28,783 nucleotides of DNA, from the NCBI GenBank assembly GCA_964643965.1, contig CAZXVH010000069.1, positions 1 to 28,783 on the forward strand, given 5' to 3'. Shown here piece after piece: positions 8,901 through 15,259 of this stretch. Under the pieces are notes generated by a model. That model was given only the letters and a program-made list of their open reading frames with translations. It was not told where the DNA came from and did no database searches. Source of the DNA: GCA-2746795 sp964643965 (GTDB lineage: Bacteria; Chloroflexota; Anaerolineae; Promineifilales; Promineifilaceae). Every line of letters begins with the position of its first letter. Position 1 is the stretch's first letter. A program made the position numbers and the translations under genes.

Positions 8901-9540
8901 CGACCTCATGCTCATGGGCGCGGCCGGCGCTATGAGTCCACCGCAAGCGAGATACCTAAAGGTCATCAAAAACAACGCCGACCGGCTGCACATGCTGGTC
9001 AACGACCTGCTCAACATCTCCCGCATTGAAACGGGCAAAACCACCCTGGATTTACGGCCGCTTGATGTGCCACAAATTATTGATCAGGTCGTAGAAGGGC
9101 ATCTGCGCGGCCGTGTCCAACACGAAGACAAACAACTCGACATCTACAAAGAGATTGAACCCTCCCTGCCCCTGGTAAACGCAGATCACGCCCGCGTCAC
9201 CCAAATTTTAACCAATCTCATCGACAACGCCTTTAACTACACCCCCGAAAGCGGCAGCATCAGCCTCACCGCCCGGTCAAAGGGCAATTTTGTCTTTGTC
9301 AGTGTCAACGACACCGGCATCGGCATCTCTGACGAAAATCAAAAGAAAATTTTTGAGCGCTTTTTCCGGGCGGAAGATGAACAAGTGCAGGCGGTGCCGG
9401 GCACAGGCTTAGGGCTGGCCATTGTGCGCAGTCTCATTGAAATGCACGGCGGCAAACTGCAAGTGAAAAGCAAGCTGGGAAAAGGCAGCACATTCACCTT
9501 TAACTTACCCGTAGTTGTTGAAGATAGTGATCCGACCTGA
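5971..9540 (+). CDS. Multi-sensor PAS/GAF histidine kinase
   Basis: This is a 1189-residue soluble sensor kinase without transmembrane segments. Approximate domains are PAS (10-100), GAF (120-287), GAF (304-455), GAF (467-622), a coiled-coil linker (620-650), GAF (654-815), PAS (836-945), HisKA (950-1020) and HATPase_c (1065-1183). The H-box VSHELRTPM contains His964. The ATP-binding lid shows N1082/N1086 (N-box NLIDNAFNYTP), D1114 in DTGIG, and GTGLGLA from G1144. Four GAF domains and two PAS domains point to integration of several cytoplasmic ligands or cofactors. None shows a conserved phytochrome cysteine that I could identify. It sits 56 bp after the GGDTF regulator and 32 bp before a CheY-like regulator, forming a complete phosphorelay unit in one run of genes. 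Five AACGGCCGTT-type palindromes lie in its first half, four of them exact. Confidence 0.92.
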   Translation: MNEQLTSASTWHVLDNLSEGVILVEIDGTLVYINQAAQQTCNVYQFEEEELSLGALFDYSQAWEALLEAPTTVELQAGNGRFYQFRSFPFQDLIQITYSPTHIEGSKTAVIEQLTALTKINTEPDFDNQLQLIVDGLCLTGWNRVLLSLRDEDFKVTKVISAGFTAAELEKLSENPIPPQTWLSFLNDPEFQQFVHGACYFAPEESEWSIANLRSGIPARTPKQQGPEQWRPYDFLVAPLLNRDKQRIGLISLDEPLNERRPDPRTFQIIELYAQFAASAIENRQLVTESQSRSADLENILQANDALSSTLEEETILTTAGRHMSQAAHAIGYRLYRWQPQSHSLLLLDEEMPGARPSAQTAVSLSTHSPLWRIINNETIYTLQAEDAHLLPHPEWDAAPSAYTSALIPILVSEEPAALLQIFHPPPHLLNPRESNLLSALARQTSSALETAYIFSDTYEREQFYNALGSVSMAINFTLERQTILNLICDESLRIFEVDGAYIWLIEGDVFKGSAAKGFSEEGFVGTAVSVTDTEAFVATILNSEQATYVNNLREQSRVLLRLPHHETVQAVLGVPLEQEGIIVGVLILVDTNNPNRFSDKHVTWATMFGVQATIALRNAQLFEELRRFNEELDLRVAERTRALHEESNRVKILLRITSELSESLDQDHVLNQALHLVNEVVNANQGVILLVNQETNEFIFQAAFGLDRPIPPQGIATGMSAREGLAGWVIENRSAVIVDDTEKDPRWIIRPSSQEHRSVLGVPLISNEEVIGVMMLFHLEPGAFTMQQLDLVEAAAIQVANAINNANLYRLIRDQAERLGRLLYAEQVETAKSQAILESIADGVVVADNRSEIILANHPASAILDIPRQQLTGKSVNELLGLYGHSGDSWINTIEQWALNADRIEEWTYLADQLTIEDKVVSVHLSPVLAGSQFFGTVSIFRDITREVEVDKLKSEFVSTVSHELRTPMTSIKGYADLMLMGAAGAMSPPQARYLKVIKNNADRLHMLVNDLLNISRIETGKTTLDLRPLDVPQIIDQVVEGHLRGRVQHEDKQLDIYKEIEPSLPLVNADHARVTQILTNLIDNAFNYTPESGSISLTARSKGNFVFVSVNDTGIGISDENQKKIFERFFRAEDEQVQAVPGTGLGLAIVRSLIEMHGGKLQVKSKLGKGSTFTFNLPVVVEDSDPT

Positions 9541-9572
9541 TCCACCAAAATTGATTAAAAAGACGGTAAGCA

Positions 9573-9938
9573 ATGATAAAAATATTAATTGCAGAAGATG
9601 ATCAAGATATTCGGGAACTGGTGGTGTTAACACTTCAGTTCAATGGCTTTGACGTGGTCAGTGTGGAAAATGGCGCCTTAGCCGTTGAAGCCGCTCAGAA
9701 TAATCAATTTGATCTGATACTGATGGATGTGCGTATGCCTAAAATGACAGGCTATGAAGCTTGCCGCCGTCTCAAAGAGATTGACGCCACCAAAGAAGTG
9801 CCGGTTATATTTCTGTCCGCCAAAGGGCAGGAATCTGAAATACAAACCGGATTAAGCGTCGGCGCTTCTCAATACATCCTCAAACCATTTGCACCAGATG
9901 AACTGATCAGCACCATTCACCGCGTCTTAAAGAAATAA
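9573..9938 (+). CDS. Single-domain CheY-like response regulator
   Basis: This is a stand-alone receiver domain of 121 residues with no output domain. The acidic pocket is Asp9/Asp10, the phosphorylation site is Asp52 in LILMDVRMP, and Lys104 lies in LKPF. The conserved Ser82 of FLSAK is in the switch position. It begins 32 bp after the histidine kinase and 30 bp before the second hydrolase, so the three are probably cotranscribed. A purine-rich GACGGTAAG precedes the ATG. It may act by protein contact, for example on the downstream hydrolase-like protein or in a phosphorelay. That partner choice is inference from position. Confidence 0.92.
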   Translation: MIKILIAEDDQDIRELVVLTLQFNGFDVVSVENGALAVEAAQNNQFDLILMDVRMPKMTGYEACRRLKEIDATKEVPVIFLSAKGQESEIQTGLSVGASQYILKPFAPDELISTIHRVLKK

Positions 9939-9968
9939 AGGGCCAATAAGACCAAGACGACACGATTT

Positions 9969-10754
9969 ATGAGCATCACAACTGTCGGTAACCACCTGAT
10001 TCATTACGAAGTCTTAGGCCGCGGCGAGCCTTTGATCTTTGTGCATGGCTGGTTGGGTTCCTGGCGTTACTGGTGGCCTTCTATGCAAGCTTTGGCCACA
10101 AAACATCGCGCCTTCGCGTTTGATCTATGGGGATTTGGCGATTCCAGCAAGGAGCTTGACCAATACAGTATGCGCGCTTATGTGACCATGATCGATCAGT
10201 TTATCAACCAACTAGGCATCATGAAACCGGTGACGCTCATTGGACATGGTTTAGGGGCAACGGCCGTTCTCAAATATACGGTTACATATCCTGAAAATGT
10301 AGCAAAATTAGTGACCGTGGCGCTGCCTATTACTGGCGCTTACATGGAACCTCGCCTGGTAGACTCCACCCCAGACTTCATCTTGAAGCAGCTCGGCAAA
10401 GCAAATTCCTTTAGTGAAGTCGATTCAGAAGTCCGAAAAACGGATCCAGTTGCTATGAACATGGTGGCTTCTGAAATAGCCAATATGAATATGGTGGCGG
10501 ATATAGCCAATTGCCCCAAACCGCTTTTAATGGTATTTGGCAACCAGGATTCCATTGTGAAACCACCCGAGGGCGAATATTATCATTTGCGCCGCTCTGG
10601 TAACAATCGGTTTTATGTGGGCCTTGATACTTGCCACCATTTCCCCATGTTACAAGAAAAGGCTGTTTTCAACCGGTTGATCCTTGATTTTCTCCATGCT
10701 GAAGATTTAAACGAGTTGGCCCCCAAAGAATATTGGCAGCGCCGCACTCGCTAA
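9969..10754 (+). CDS. Alpha/beta-hydrolase fold protein lacking the nucleophile serine
   Basis: The fold is clear: HGW oxyanion segment (26-28), DLWGFGDSSK (52-61), acid Asp194 (NQD) and base His224 (HHFPM). At the nucleophile elbow, however, the sequence is G92-H-G94-L-G96. The expected serine codon reads GGT (Gly) in TTGGACATGGTTTAGGG. The protein is otherwise full length with no frameshift, which argues against simple decay. It is a paralogue of the intact hydrolase at 905-1741. Possible roles are a non-catalytic binding protein, a regulatory partner of its active paralogue, or an enzyme using a different mechanism, as some hydrolase-fold lyases do. It is the last gene of the signalling run. 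A sequencing error in that codon cannot be excluded. Confidence 0.85.
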   Translation: MSITTVGNHLIHYEVLGRGEPLIFVHGWLGSWRYWWPSMQALATKHRAFAFDLWGFGDSSKELDQYSMRAYVTMIDQFINQLGIMKPVTLIGHGLGATAVLKYTVTYPENVAKLVTVALPITGAYMEPRLVDSTPDFILKQLGKANSFSEVDSEVRKTDPVAMNMVASEIANMNMVADIANCPKPLLMVFGNQDSIVKPPEGEYYHLRRSGNNRFYVGLDTCHHFPMLQEKAVFNRLILDFLHAEDLNELAPKEYWQRRTR

Positions 10755-10816
10755 TCCCTTCATCCAAAACGCCAATAATTCAGATTCCTCAAAGATAAAG
10801 TCAAACCTTTATTCTT

Positions 10817-10845
10817 TTGACGGCTTCCTCATTACGCCGTAATAT
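10817..10845 (+). promoter_or_regulatory. Sigma-70 promoter upstream of the M23/SH3/glycosidase-like gene
   Basis: TTGACG (10817-10822), a spacer of exactly 17 bp and TAATAT (10840-10845) give a strong predicted promoter. Its transcript would start near 10852, leaving a leader of about 90 nt that contains the dyad at 10878-10896 and the ribosome site AAGGAG. Confidence 0.65.
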
Positions 10846-10877
10846 TGCACCGATTCAGCATCTGGCGTTTTCTTGTA

Positions 10878-10896
10878 GGACGGATTGAATCCGTCC
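10878..10896. repeat. 19-bp dyad (operator-like or hairpin) in the leader
   Basis: GGACGGATT and AATCCGTCC flank a single G, giving a near-perfect palindrome. It sits between the promoter at 10817-10845 and the start at 10944. It has no T tract, so it is not a terminator. It could be a repressor site just downstream of the transcription start or a dispersed intergenic palindrome. Confidence 0.5.
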
Positions 10897-10943
10897 AGGT
10901 GGATTAACGGTCCGCCCACCAGGTTTCGTTAAAGGAGTATCTC

Positions 10944-13310
10944 ATGAGCGATTTCAAGTTCACCGCCTGGCCCACGGAGTTTCGCAGCATCAACCAATAT
11001 TTTGGCGCAAATCCCCAAAACTATGCCCAATTCGGTCTACCAGGCCATGAAGGCGTGGATATTATGGCGCCCATTGGCAGTAAGGTTTTTGCAGTGGCCC
11101 CAGGCGTTGTCAAAATGGTGCAAACCAATCCGCAAGGACACAATTATGGCAAACATGTACGCATTGAACATCGAGATGGGTATGAGACTATTTATGCTCA
11201 TTTACAAGATGTGGGGGTACGTACCGGGCAATCTGTAGAGGCAGGCAGTTATCTGGGTCTGGCTGATAACACCGGCAATAGTTTTGGCTCTCACTTACAC
11301 CTCACATTGAAGCATCGCGGTGAAACTCAAGGTAATTGGCCGAATAATATCATCGATCCTATGCCGTTTTTACTGCCTTTGTTGGGCATTCAAAAGCCGG
11401 CCGGGCCATTTACCGAGGGCTGGGCTTATAGTGACGGTGTTTTTATCATTGGTGACCTGGTGCAGGTAAATACAGGCGGTATCAATTTACGGGAAACGCC
11501 CAGCGTCAATAGCAATCTCATTGATCTGGTTCCGGGAGGCACGGTGATGATTCTCACTGGCCCACCCAGAGGCAAATATTTGCCCGTGCAAGTACCTACG
11601 GCCGCTTTAAGCGCCGCCAGCCCCACTCCCCCCATCACACAGCCACAACCTGTGCCTGACTCTGACCGGGAATTTGTAGACGGCTGGGCCTTCGCCCCTT
11701 ACCTGACTCAAACCGGGAACAAGGCGCTGGTCGGCCAGTATGGCATCAATCTCCGTTCCAGCCCCACACGAACCTCTGAGAATATAGGATTGGTACAGGG
11801 GGGCAGCACCATTGATGTTACAGGTTCTCAGCAAGGTGAATATCTACCCGTCCGGGTGCATATCAGCCAGTTTTCAGGGCCGGTGAATATCCCCACGGCC
11901 GTGACGCCACCCACACCACCCACCACCCCTGGTCCTGATTCAATTTTAGGCTGGGCCTGGCGCAACAACTTGTCTGTGCAAGGCGATAAGGTGATTTCCG
12001 GCCGTTTTGGCGTCAACCTGAGAGCCGCGCCATCGCTTTCCGGCGCTAAAATGGGGACGCTGCGGGAAGGGGCGCAGGCGTACATTGCAGGCAAGGTAAA
12101 AGGAGAGTATATGCCTGTATTCGCCGCCAAAGGTGACATCCTCAATTTACCGGCAATGCTGCCGGCCGTGATACAGCCGGAAGCATTGCCGGCGCCAACG
12201 GAGCCACAACCGGCGCCTAAGCCGGTGCATGATACCACACCGGGTTGGGCCTTTTCAGCAGGGATTGTGGTTTCAAGAGAAACGGCCGTTGTCGGGCCAT
12301 ATGGTCTCAATTTGCGGGATGCGCCACGACGGAACGCCAACAACATCGGCTTTGTGCCTGGCAACAGCCATATCATCGTCACCGGGCCGCCCCAAGGAGA
12401 ATACACCCCGGTGCGCGTTGACGACAAGATTTTGCAGCCCCCCTTTGGCTCCGGCGACCCGGAAACCACCCCACCCCTCAATCCAGACCCGGAACCACTG
12501 GGGCAGGCAGAAATCGGCCTGCACGCTTCCGCCGATCCCACCATTTTTGCTAACGAAATTCAAGAATTTGCCGACACGCGCCCCGGCATCATCAAAGTCC
12601 TCTCCTTCCATGATCCGGAAGGCATCCGCAAATTGGCCGCCCAACACCCGGACGCCAAATGGATCATTCGCGCCTTTCTGGACTTTGGCGGGCGAAACAT
12701 CAGCCCTCGCCAATTCTTCAACGACACCATTAGCGACGTCAAACGAACCCTGAATCTGCTTCATGGCAAAGATGTGGTCATTGAACTGCATAATGAACCT
12801 AATTTGCGCTCAGAAGGTTTATACACTTCCTGGGCAGATGGCGCCGCGTTCGCCCGCTGGTGGTTAGAACTTTTGCAGCTTTACAAACAGGCGCTTCCCG
12901 GCCAAAAATTCATCTATCCCGGCCTGTCTCCAGGTGGCGCGGTGGCAAATCTCAAACAAGATCACATTCAATTTATCGAAGCCAGCCGGGCGGCTGTGGA
13001 AGCCGCCGACGGCCTGGGCGTCCATATTTACTGGTCAAACATCTACCCCATGCAGTGGGGCCTGGATGTGCTAGATGATTACATTTCTCGGTTCCGGTAC
13101 AAGCCAATTTACGTGACAGAAGCCAGCAACAACAAAGGCGGCGTCCCTTCTTATATGAAAGGCCGCCAATACATTGAATTTTGGCAAGCGTTACAGAAGC
13201 GGCCTACGGTAAAGGGAGTCACTTACTTCGTGGCCTCTGCCAGCAATCCGGCGTTCAAGGAAGAAGTTTGGGTGGGGAACGGCATTGGGAAAATTGTAGG
13301 ACGGCGGTAA
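10944..13310 (+). CDS. M23 peptidase - 4x SH3-like - glycosidase-like fusion protein
   Basis: Residues ~15-135 are an M23/LytM metallopeptidase with zinc and catalytic residues His35 and Asp39 (HEGVD), His85 (YAHL), and His117/His119 (SHLHL). These are the marks of lysostaphin-like endopeptidases that cut peptidoglycan cross-bridges. Four SH3b-like repeats follow at about 165-215, 253-306, 341-394 and 443-494. Each has an (I/L/V)NLR..P core and ends in GEY.PV or KYLPV, and they are separated by Pro/Thr linkers. Residues ~519-786 resemble a clan-A TIM-barrel glycoside hydrolase, with Glu618 in IELHNEPN (acid/base) and Glu726 in YVTEASN (nucleophile). The N-terminus MSDFKFTAWP shows no signal peptide or lipobox although all domains suggest wall or glycan targets. 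The start has AAGGAG at good spacing and a strong promoter upstream. The glycosidase substrate is unknown. Confidence 0.85.
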   Translation: MSDFKFTAWPTEFRSINQYFGANPQNYAQFGLPGHEGVDIMAPIGSKVFAVAPGVVKMVQTNPQGHNYGKHVRIEHRDGYETIYAHLQDVGVRTGQSVEAGSYLGLADNTGNSFGSHLHLTLKHRGETQGNWPNNIIDPMPFLLPLLGIQKPAGPFTEGWAYSDGVFIIGDLVQVNTGGINLRETPSVNSNLIDLVPGGTVMILTGPPRGKYLPVQVPTAALSAASPTPPITQPQPVPDSDREFVDGWAFAPYLTQTGNKALVGQYGINLRSSPTRTSENIGLVQGGSTIDVTGSQQGEYLPVRVHISQFSGPVNIPTAVTPPTPPTTPGPDSILGWAWRNNLSVQGDKVISGRFGVNLRAAPSLSGAKMGTLREGAQAYIAGKVKGEYMPVFAAKGDILNLPAMLPAVIQPEALPAPTEPQPAPKPVHDTTPGWAFSAGIVVSRETAVVGPYGLNLRDAPRRNANNIGFVPGNSHIIVTGPPQGEYTPVRVDDKILQPPFGSGDPETTPPLNPDPEPLGQAEIGLHASADPTIFANEIQEFADTRPGIIKVLSFHDPEGIRKLAAQHPDAKWIIRAFLDFGGRNISPRQFFNDTISDVKRTLNLLHGKDVVIELHNEPNLRSEGLYTSWADGAAFARWWLELLQLYKQALPGQKFIYPGLSPGGAVANLKQDHIQFIEASRAAVEAADGLGVHIYWSNIYPMQWGLDVLDDYISRFRYKPIYVTEASNNKGGVPSYMKGRQYIEFWQALQKRPTVKGVTYFVASASNPAFKEEVWVGNGIGKIVGRR

Positions 13311-13335
13311 TGGAATGAGCCAGAAGGAAATTTAA

Positions 13336-13364
13336 TTGACAAGGCTGTGGGGACTGGCTATAAT
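13336..13364 (+). promoter_or_regulatory. Consensus sigma-70 promoter of the non-coding RNA
   Basis: TTGACA (13336-13341) and TATAAT (13359-13364) are both exact consensus hexamers with an optimal 17-bp spacer. The predicted start is near 13371. No ORF begins close downstream. Confidence 0.85.
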
Positions 13365-13370
13365 CCTCAA

Positions 13371-13605
13371 GCTAGAGTAGGCTGAGTTGCTGTTGGAAGG
13401 ACACTTTACATTCAATACGAATTAGATGTTTAGTGTAGAGGGGCACATGAGAGAAATCCCTTGCTCTGTTGTCGGCTCTGAGGAACATGTTTAAGTAAAG
13501 TCGATTTACCTTACTTAATTCCCAAAACAACGGTACAACTAAGAGTTACGAAATATTTAACTCGGCCGTCTTCACTTCTGTTTTATGTGACGGCCGAGTT
13601 TTTTC
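13371..13605 (+). ncRNA. Candidate structured non-coding RNA of about 235 nt
   Basis: The interval is bounded by an exact consensus promoter and a strong intrinsic terminator and contains no plausible ORF. Possible helices are a two-part closing stem, AGTTG/CAACT (13385-13389 with 13536-13540) and GTTG/CAAC (13392-13395 with 13528-13531). It encloses hairpins with arms ACACT..ACAT/ATGT..AGTGT (13401-13436), AGAG.GGG/CCC..CTCT (about 13437-13470) and the perfect TTAAGTAA/TTACTTAA (13491-13498 with 13511-13518). I do not recognise tmRNA, RNase P RNA or SRP RNA signatures. The size would suit 6S RNA, but the branched layout differs from the usual rod. It may instead be an attenuated leader of rpsA, which starts 40 bp after the terminator. 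Confidence 0.6.
13559..13605 (+). terminator. Intrinsic terminator between the RNA gene and rpsA
   Basis: A 12-bp perfect stem AACTCGGCCGTC (13559-13570) and GACGGCCGAGTT (13589-13600) encloses an 18-nt loop and runs directly into a T tract ending TTTTC. It lies upstream of rpsA, so it ends the preceding RNA or acts as an attenuator for rpsA. Confidence 0.85.
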
Positions 13606-13644
13606 TTGAAAACCAATACCCCAATTTAGAAGAGTTTATTGAGT

Positions 13645-14898
13645 ATGTCGAGCGAAGATGCACAATTTCTACAAGAGTTATTAGATCAACATGATTATGA
13701 ACTGCCCCAGGCCGGCGATATCCGTAAAGGTATCATCGTAGCTAAAAACAATCAGGGAATCATTGTTGATTTAGGCTTAAAACGCGATGGCTTAGTACCG
13801 CCCAGTGATTTAAGCAAATTATCTGCCGAAGATTTGGCGGCTCTCAACGTGAATGATGAGGTGCCCGTTTTTATTCTCGATATTGATCAGCCGGACAGCC
13901 TCGTCGTCTCTCTTCATATGGCGATGCTCAATCAAGATTGGATTGAAGCAGAAGCCCTCATGAAAAGCGGCGAGGTGGTTGAAGGGGAAGTGATTGGGTA
14001 CAACAAAGGTGGGGCCATCATCCCATATGGTCGGTTACGTGGCTTTGTCCCGGCTTCCCACCTGACTGATCTAACTCCTGGCATGAGCGACCGCAAACGA
14101 CAGCAGCGTCTCGCCAAATTGCGCGGCGAAAAGCTACCTGTCAAAATAATTGAGGTTGATCGCCGCCGCCGTCGTCTGGTCTTTTCCCAACGAGATGCTC
14201 AAAAAGAATGGGAGGAAAAACGGAAAGAAGAACTGATAGAAAAGCTGAATGAAGGTGATATTTTAACCGGTCGAGTCAGCGGACTGCGCGATTTTGGCGT
14301 CTTTGTCGATTTAGGCGGCGCTGACGGTCTGATCCATATTTCTGAACTGGGCTGGCACCGCATTGATCATCCCCGCGAAGTGGTTAAGGTGGGAGATGAG
14401 ATTGAAGTGCAAATCTTGCGCCTGGATCGGGACGAACAGCGTATCAGCTTAAGCCGCAAGAAAGTTTTACCCAATCCCTGGGACAGCGTGGAAGAACGGT
14501 ATGAAGTTAACCAACTGGTTGAAGGCACAGTGACTCGTATTTTAGACTATGGGGCATTTGCTGAAATCGAACCCGGCATTGAAGGGCTGCTGCATGTTTC
14601 CCAATTATCTCGCACGAATATCGAAAATGTGGCCGAGGTTGTAAAAGAGGGTGAAACCCATTTGCTGCGCATCGTCAGCATTGATCCACGTCGGCAGCGA
14701 ATTGGCTTGAGTCTAAAGGCGGTCACCGCTCAAGAACAAATTGAGTGGATGGCTCAGCATATGGTTGAGGCTGAAGAAGCAGAAGCAGCACAAACGGCCG
14801 TTACCGCTGAAGAAGATGAAGAAGAAGTAGATGTTTCTGCCGTGGCTGCGGCCGAGGCAGCCGTGGCTGCTGACATAGCGCCTACGGAAGAGGAATAA
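13645..14898 (+). CDS. rpsA: 30S ribosomal protein S1
   Basis: Four S1 RNA-binding (OB-fold) domains are visible at about residues 22-90, 106-176, 191-260 and 276-348. The third has the most canonical sequence (GLRDFGVFVDLGGADGLIHISELGW). S1 binds mRNA leaders and delivers them to the 30S subunit. Four domains with an acidic Ala/Glu tail fit the shorter S1 of Gram-positive-type and Chloroflexota lineages rather than the six-domain proteobacterial form. The ATG at 13645 is preferred over a TTG two codons upstream at 13639. Only a weak AGAAGAG precedes it. The gene begins 40 bp after an intrinsic terminator and is followed 15 bp later by infA, making a translation-factor pair. Confidence 0.92.
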   Translation: MSSEDAQFLQELLDQHDYELPQAGDIRKGIIVAKNNQGIIVDLGLKRDGLVPPSDLSKLSAEDLAALNVNDEVPVFILDIDQPDSLVVSLHMAMLNQDWIEAEALMKSGEVVEGEVIGYNKGGAIIPYGRLRGFVPASHLTDLTPGMSDRKRQQRLAKLRGEKLPVKIIEVDRRRRRLVFSQRDAQKEWEEKRKEELIEKLNEGDILTGRVSGLRDFGVFVDLGGADGLIHISELGWHRIDHPREVVKVGDEIEVQILRLDRDEQRISLSRKKVLPNPWDSVEERYEVNQLVEGTVTRILDYGAFAEIEPGIEGLLHVSQLSRTNIENVAEVVKEGETHLLRIVSIDPRRQRIGLSLKAVTAQEQIEWMAQHMVEAEEAEAAQTAVTAEEDEEEVDVSAVAAAEAAVAADIAPTEEE

Positions 14899-14913
14899 AA
14901 GTTTAGAGAGGCT

Positions 14914-15153
14914 ATGGCAAATAAAGACAAATTAGAAGTTGAAGGCACTGTTATTGAATTATTACCCAATACCCAGTTCAAAGTGGAACTGGACAATGGG
15001 CATGAAGTATTAGCTTATTTGTCCGGTCGGATGCGTAAGTATTATATCCGTATCTTGTTGGGAGACCGGGTACGCTTGGAAATGACGCCTTACGATTTAA
15101 GTCGTGGCCGTATTACGTATCGTTATCGCCGCAACCGCAGTCCACAAAGCTAA
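14914..15153 (+). CDS. infA: Translation initiation factor IF-1
   Basis: This is a 79-residue OB-fold protein containing the IF-1 core: EVEGTVIELLPNTQFKVELD, then HEVLAYLSGRMRKYYIRILLGDRV and MTPYDLSRGRITYRYR. IF-1 occupies the ribosomal A site during initiation with IF-2 and IF-3. The usual length is about 72 residues, and a few extra C-terminal residues account for the difference. The ATG has GAGAGG at good spacing. It lies 15 bp after rpsA, whereas infA more often sits in the ribosomal-protein operon next to rpmJ. A perfect palindromic terminator follows at 15218. Confidence 0.95.
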   Translation: MANKDKLEVEGTVIELLPNTQFKVELDNGHEVLAYLSGRMRKYYIRILLGDRVRLEMTPYDLSRGRITYRYRRNRSPQS

Positions 15154-15217
15154 TAATGCCTCTCTCCTAAAGCAGCTTCTTTCTGAGTTGCAAAATAATT
15201 GATTGAACTATGTATTG

Positions 15218-15246
15218 AAATCACAACGGCCGTTGTGATTTTTTAT
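15218..15246. terminator. Bidirectional terminator built on a 24-bp perfect palindrome
   Basis: The palindrome at 15218-15241 is perfectly self-complementary. Its centre is the genome-wide motif AACGGCCGTT (15225-15234), flanked by TCAC/GTGA and AAA/TTT. A T-rich stretch follows on the plus strand. It lies between the convergent infA (+) and prmA (-) genes and can serve both. Confidence 0.8.
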
Positions 15247-15259
15247 TTCCGAGCGACTT

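Noticed and set aside
11828..12544. 238-codon minus-strand ORF opposite the SH3 repeats
   Set aside because: It is antisense to conserved SH3 repeats and its translation is low-complexity, consistent with a shadow frame.
13371..13605. tmRNA, RNase P RNA or SRP RNA identity for the RNA gene
   Set aside because: No tRNA-like ends, no tag-peptide frame, and none of the conserved sequence words of RNase P or SRP RNA could be found.
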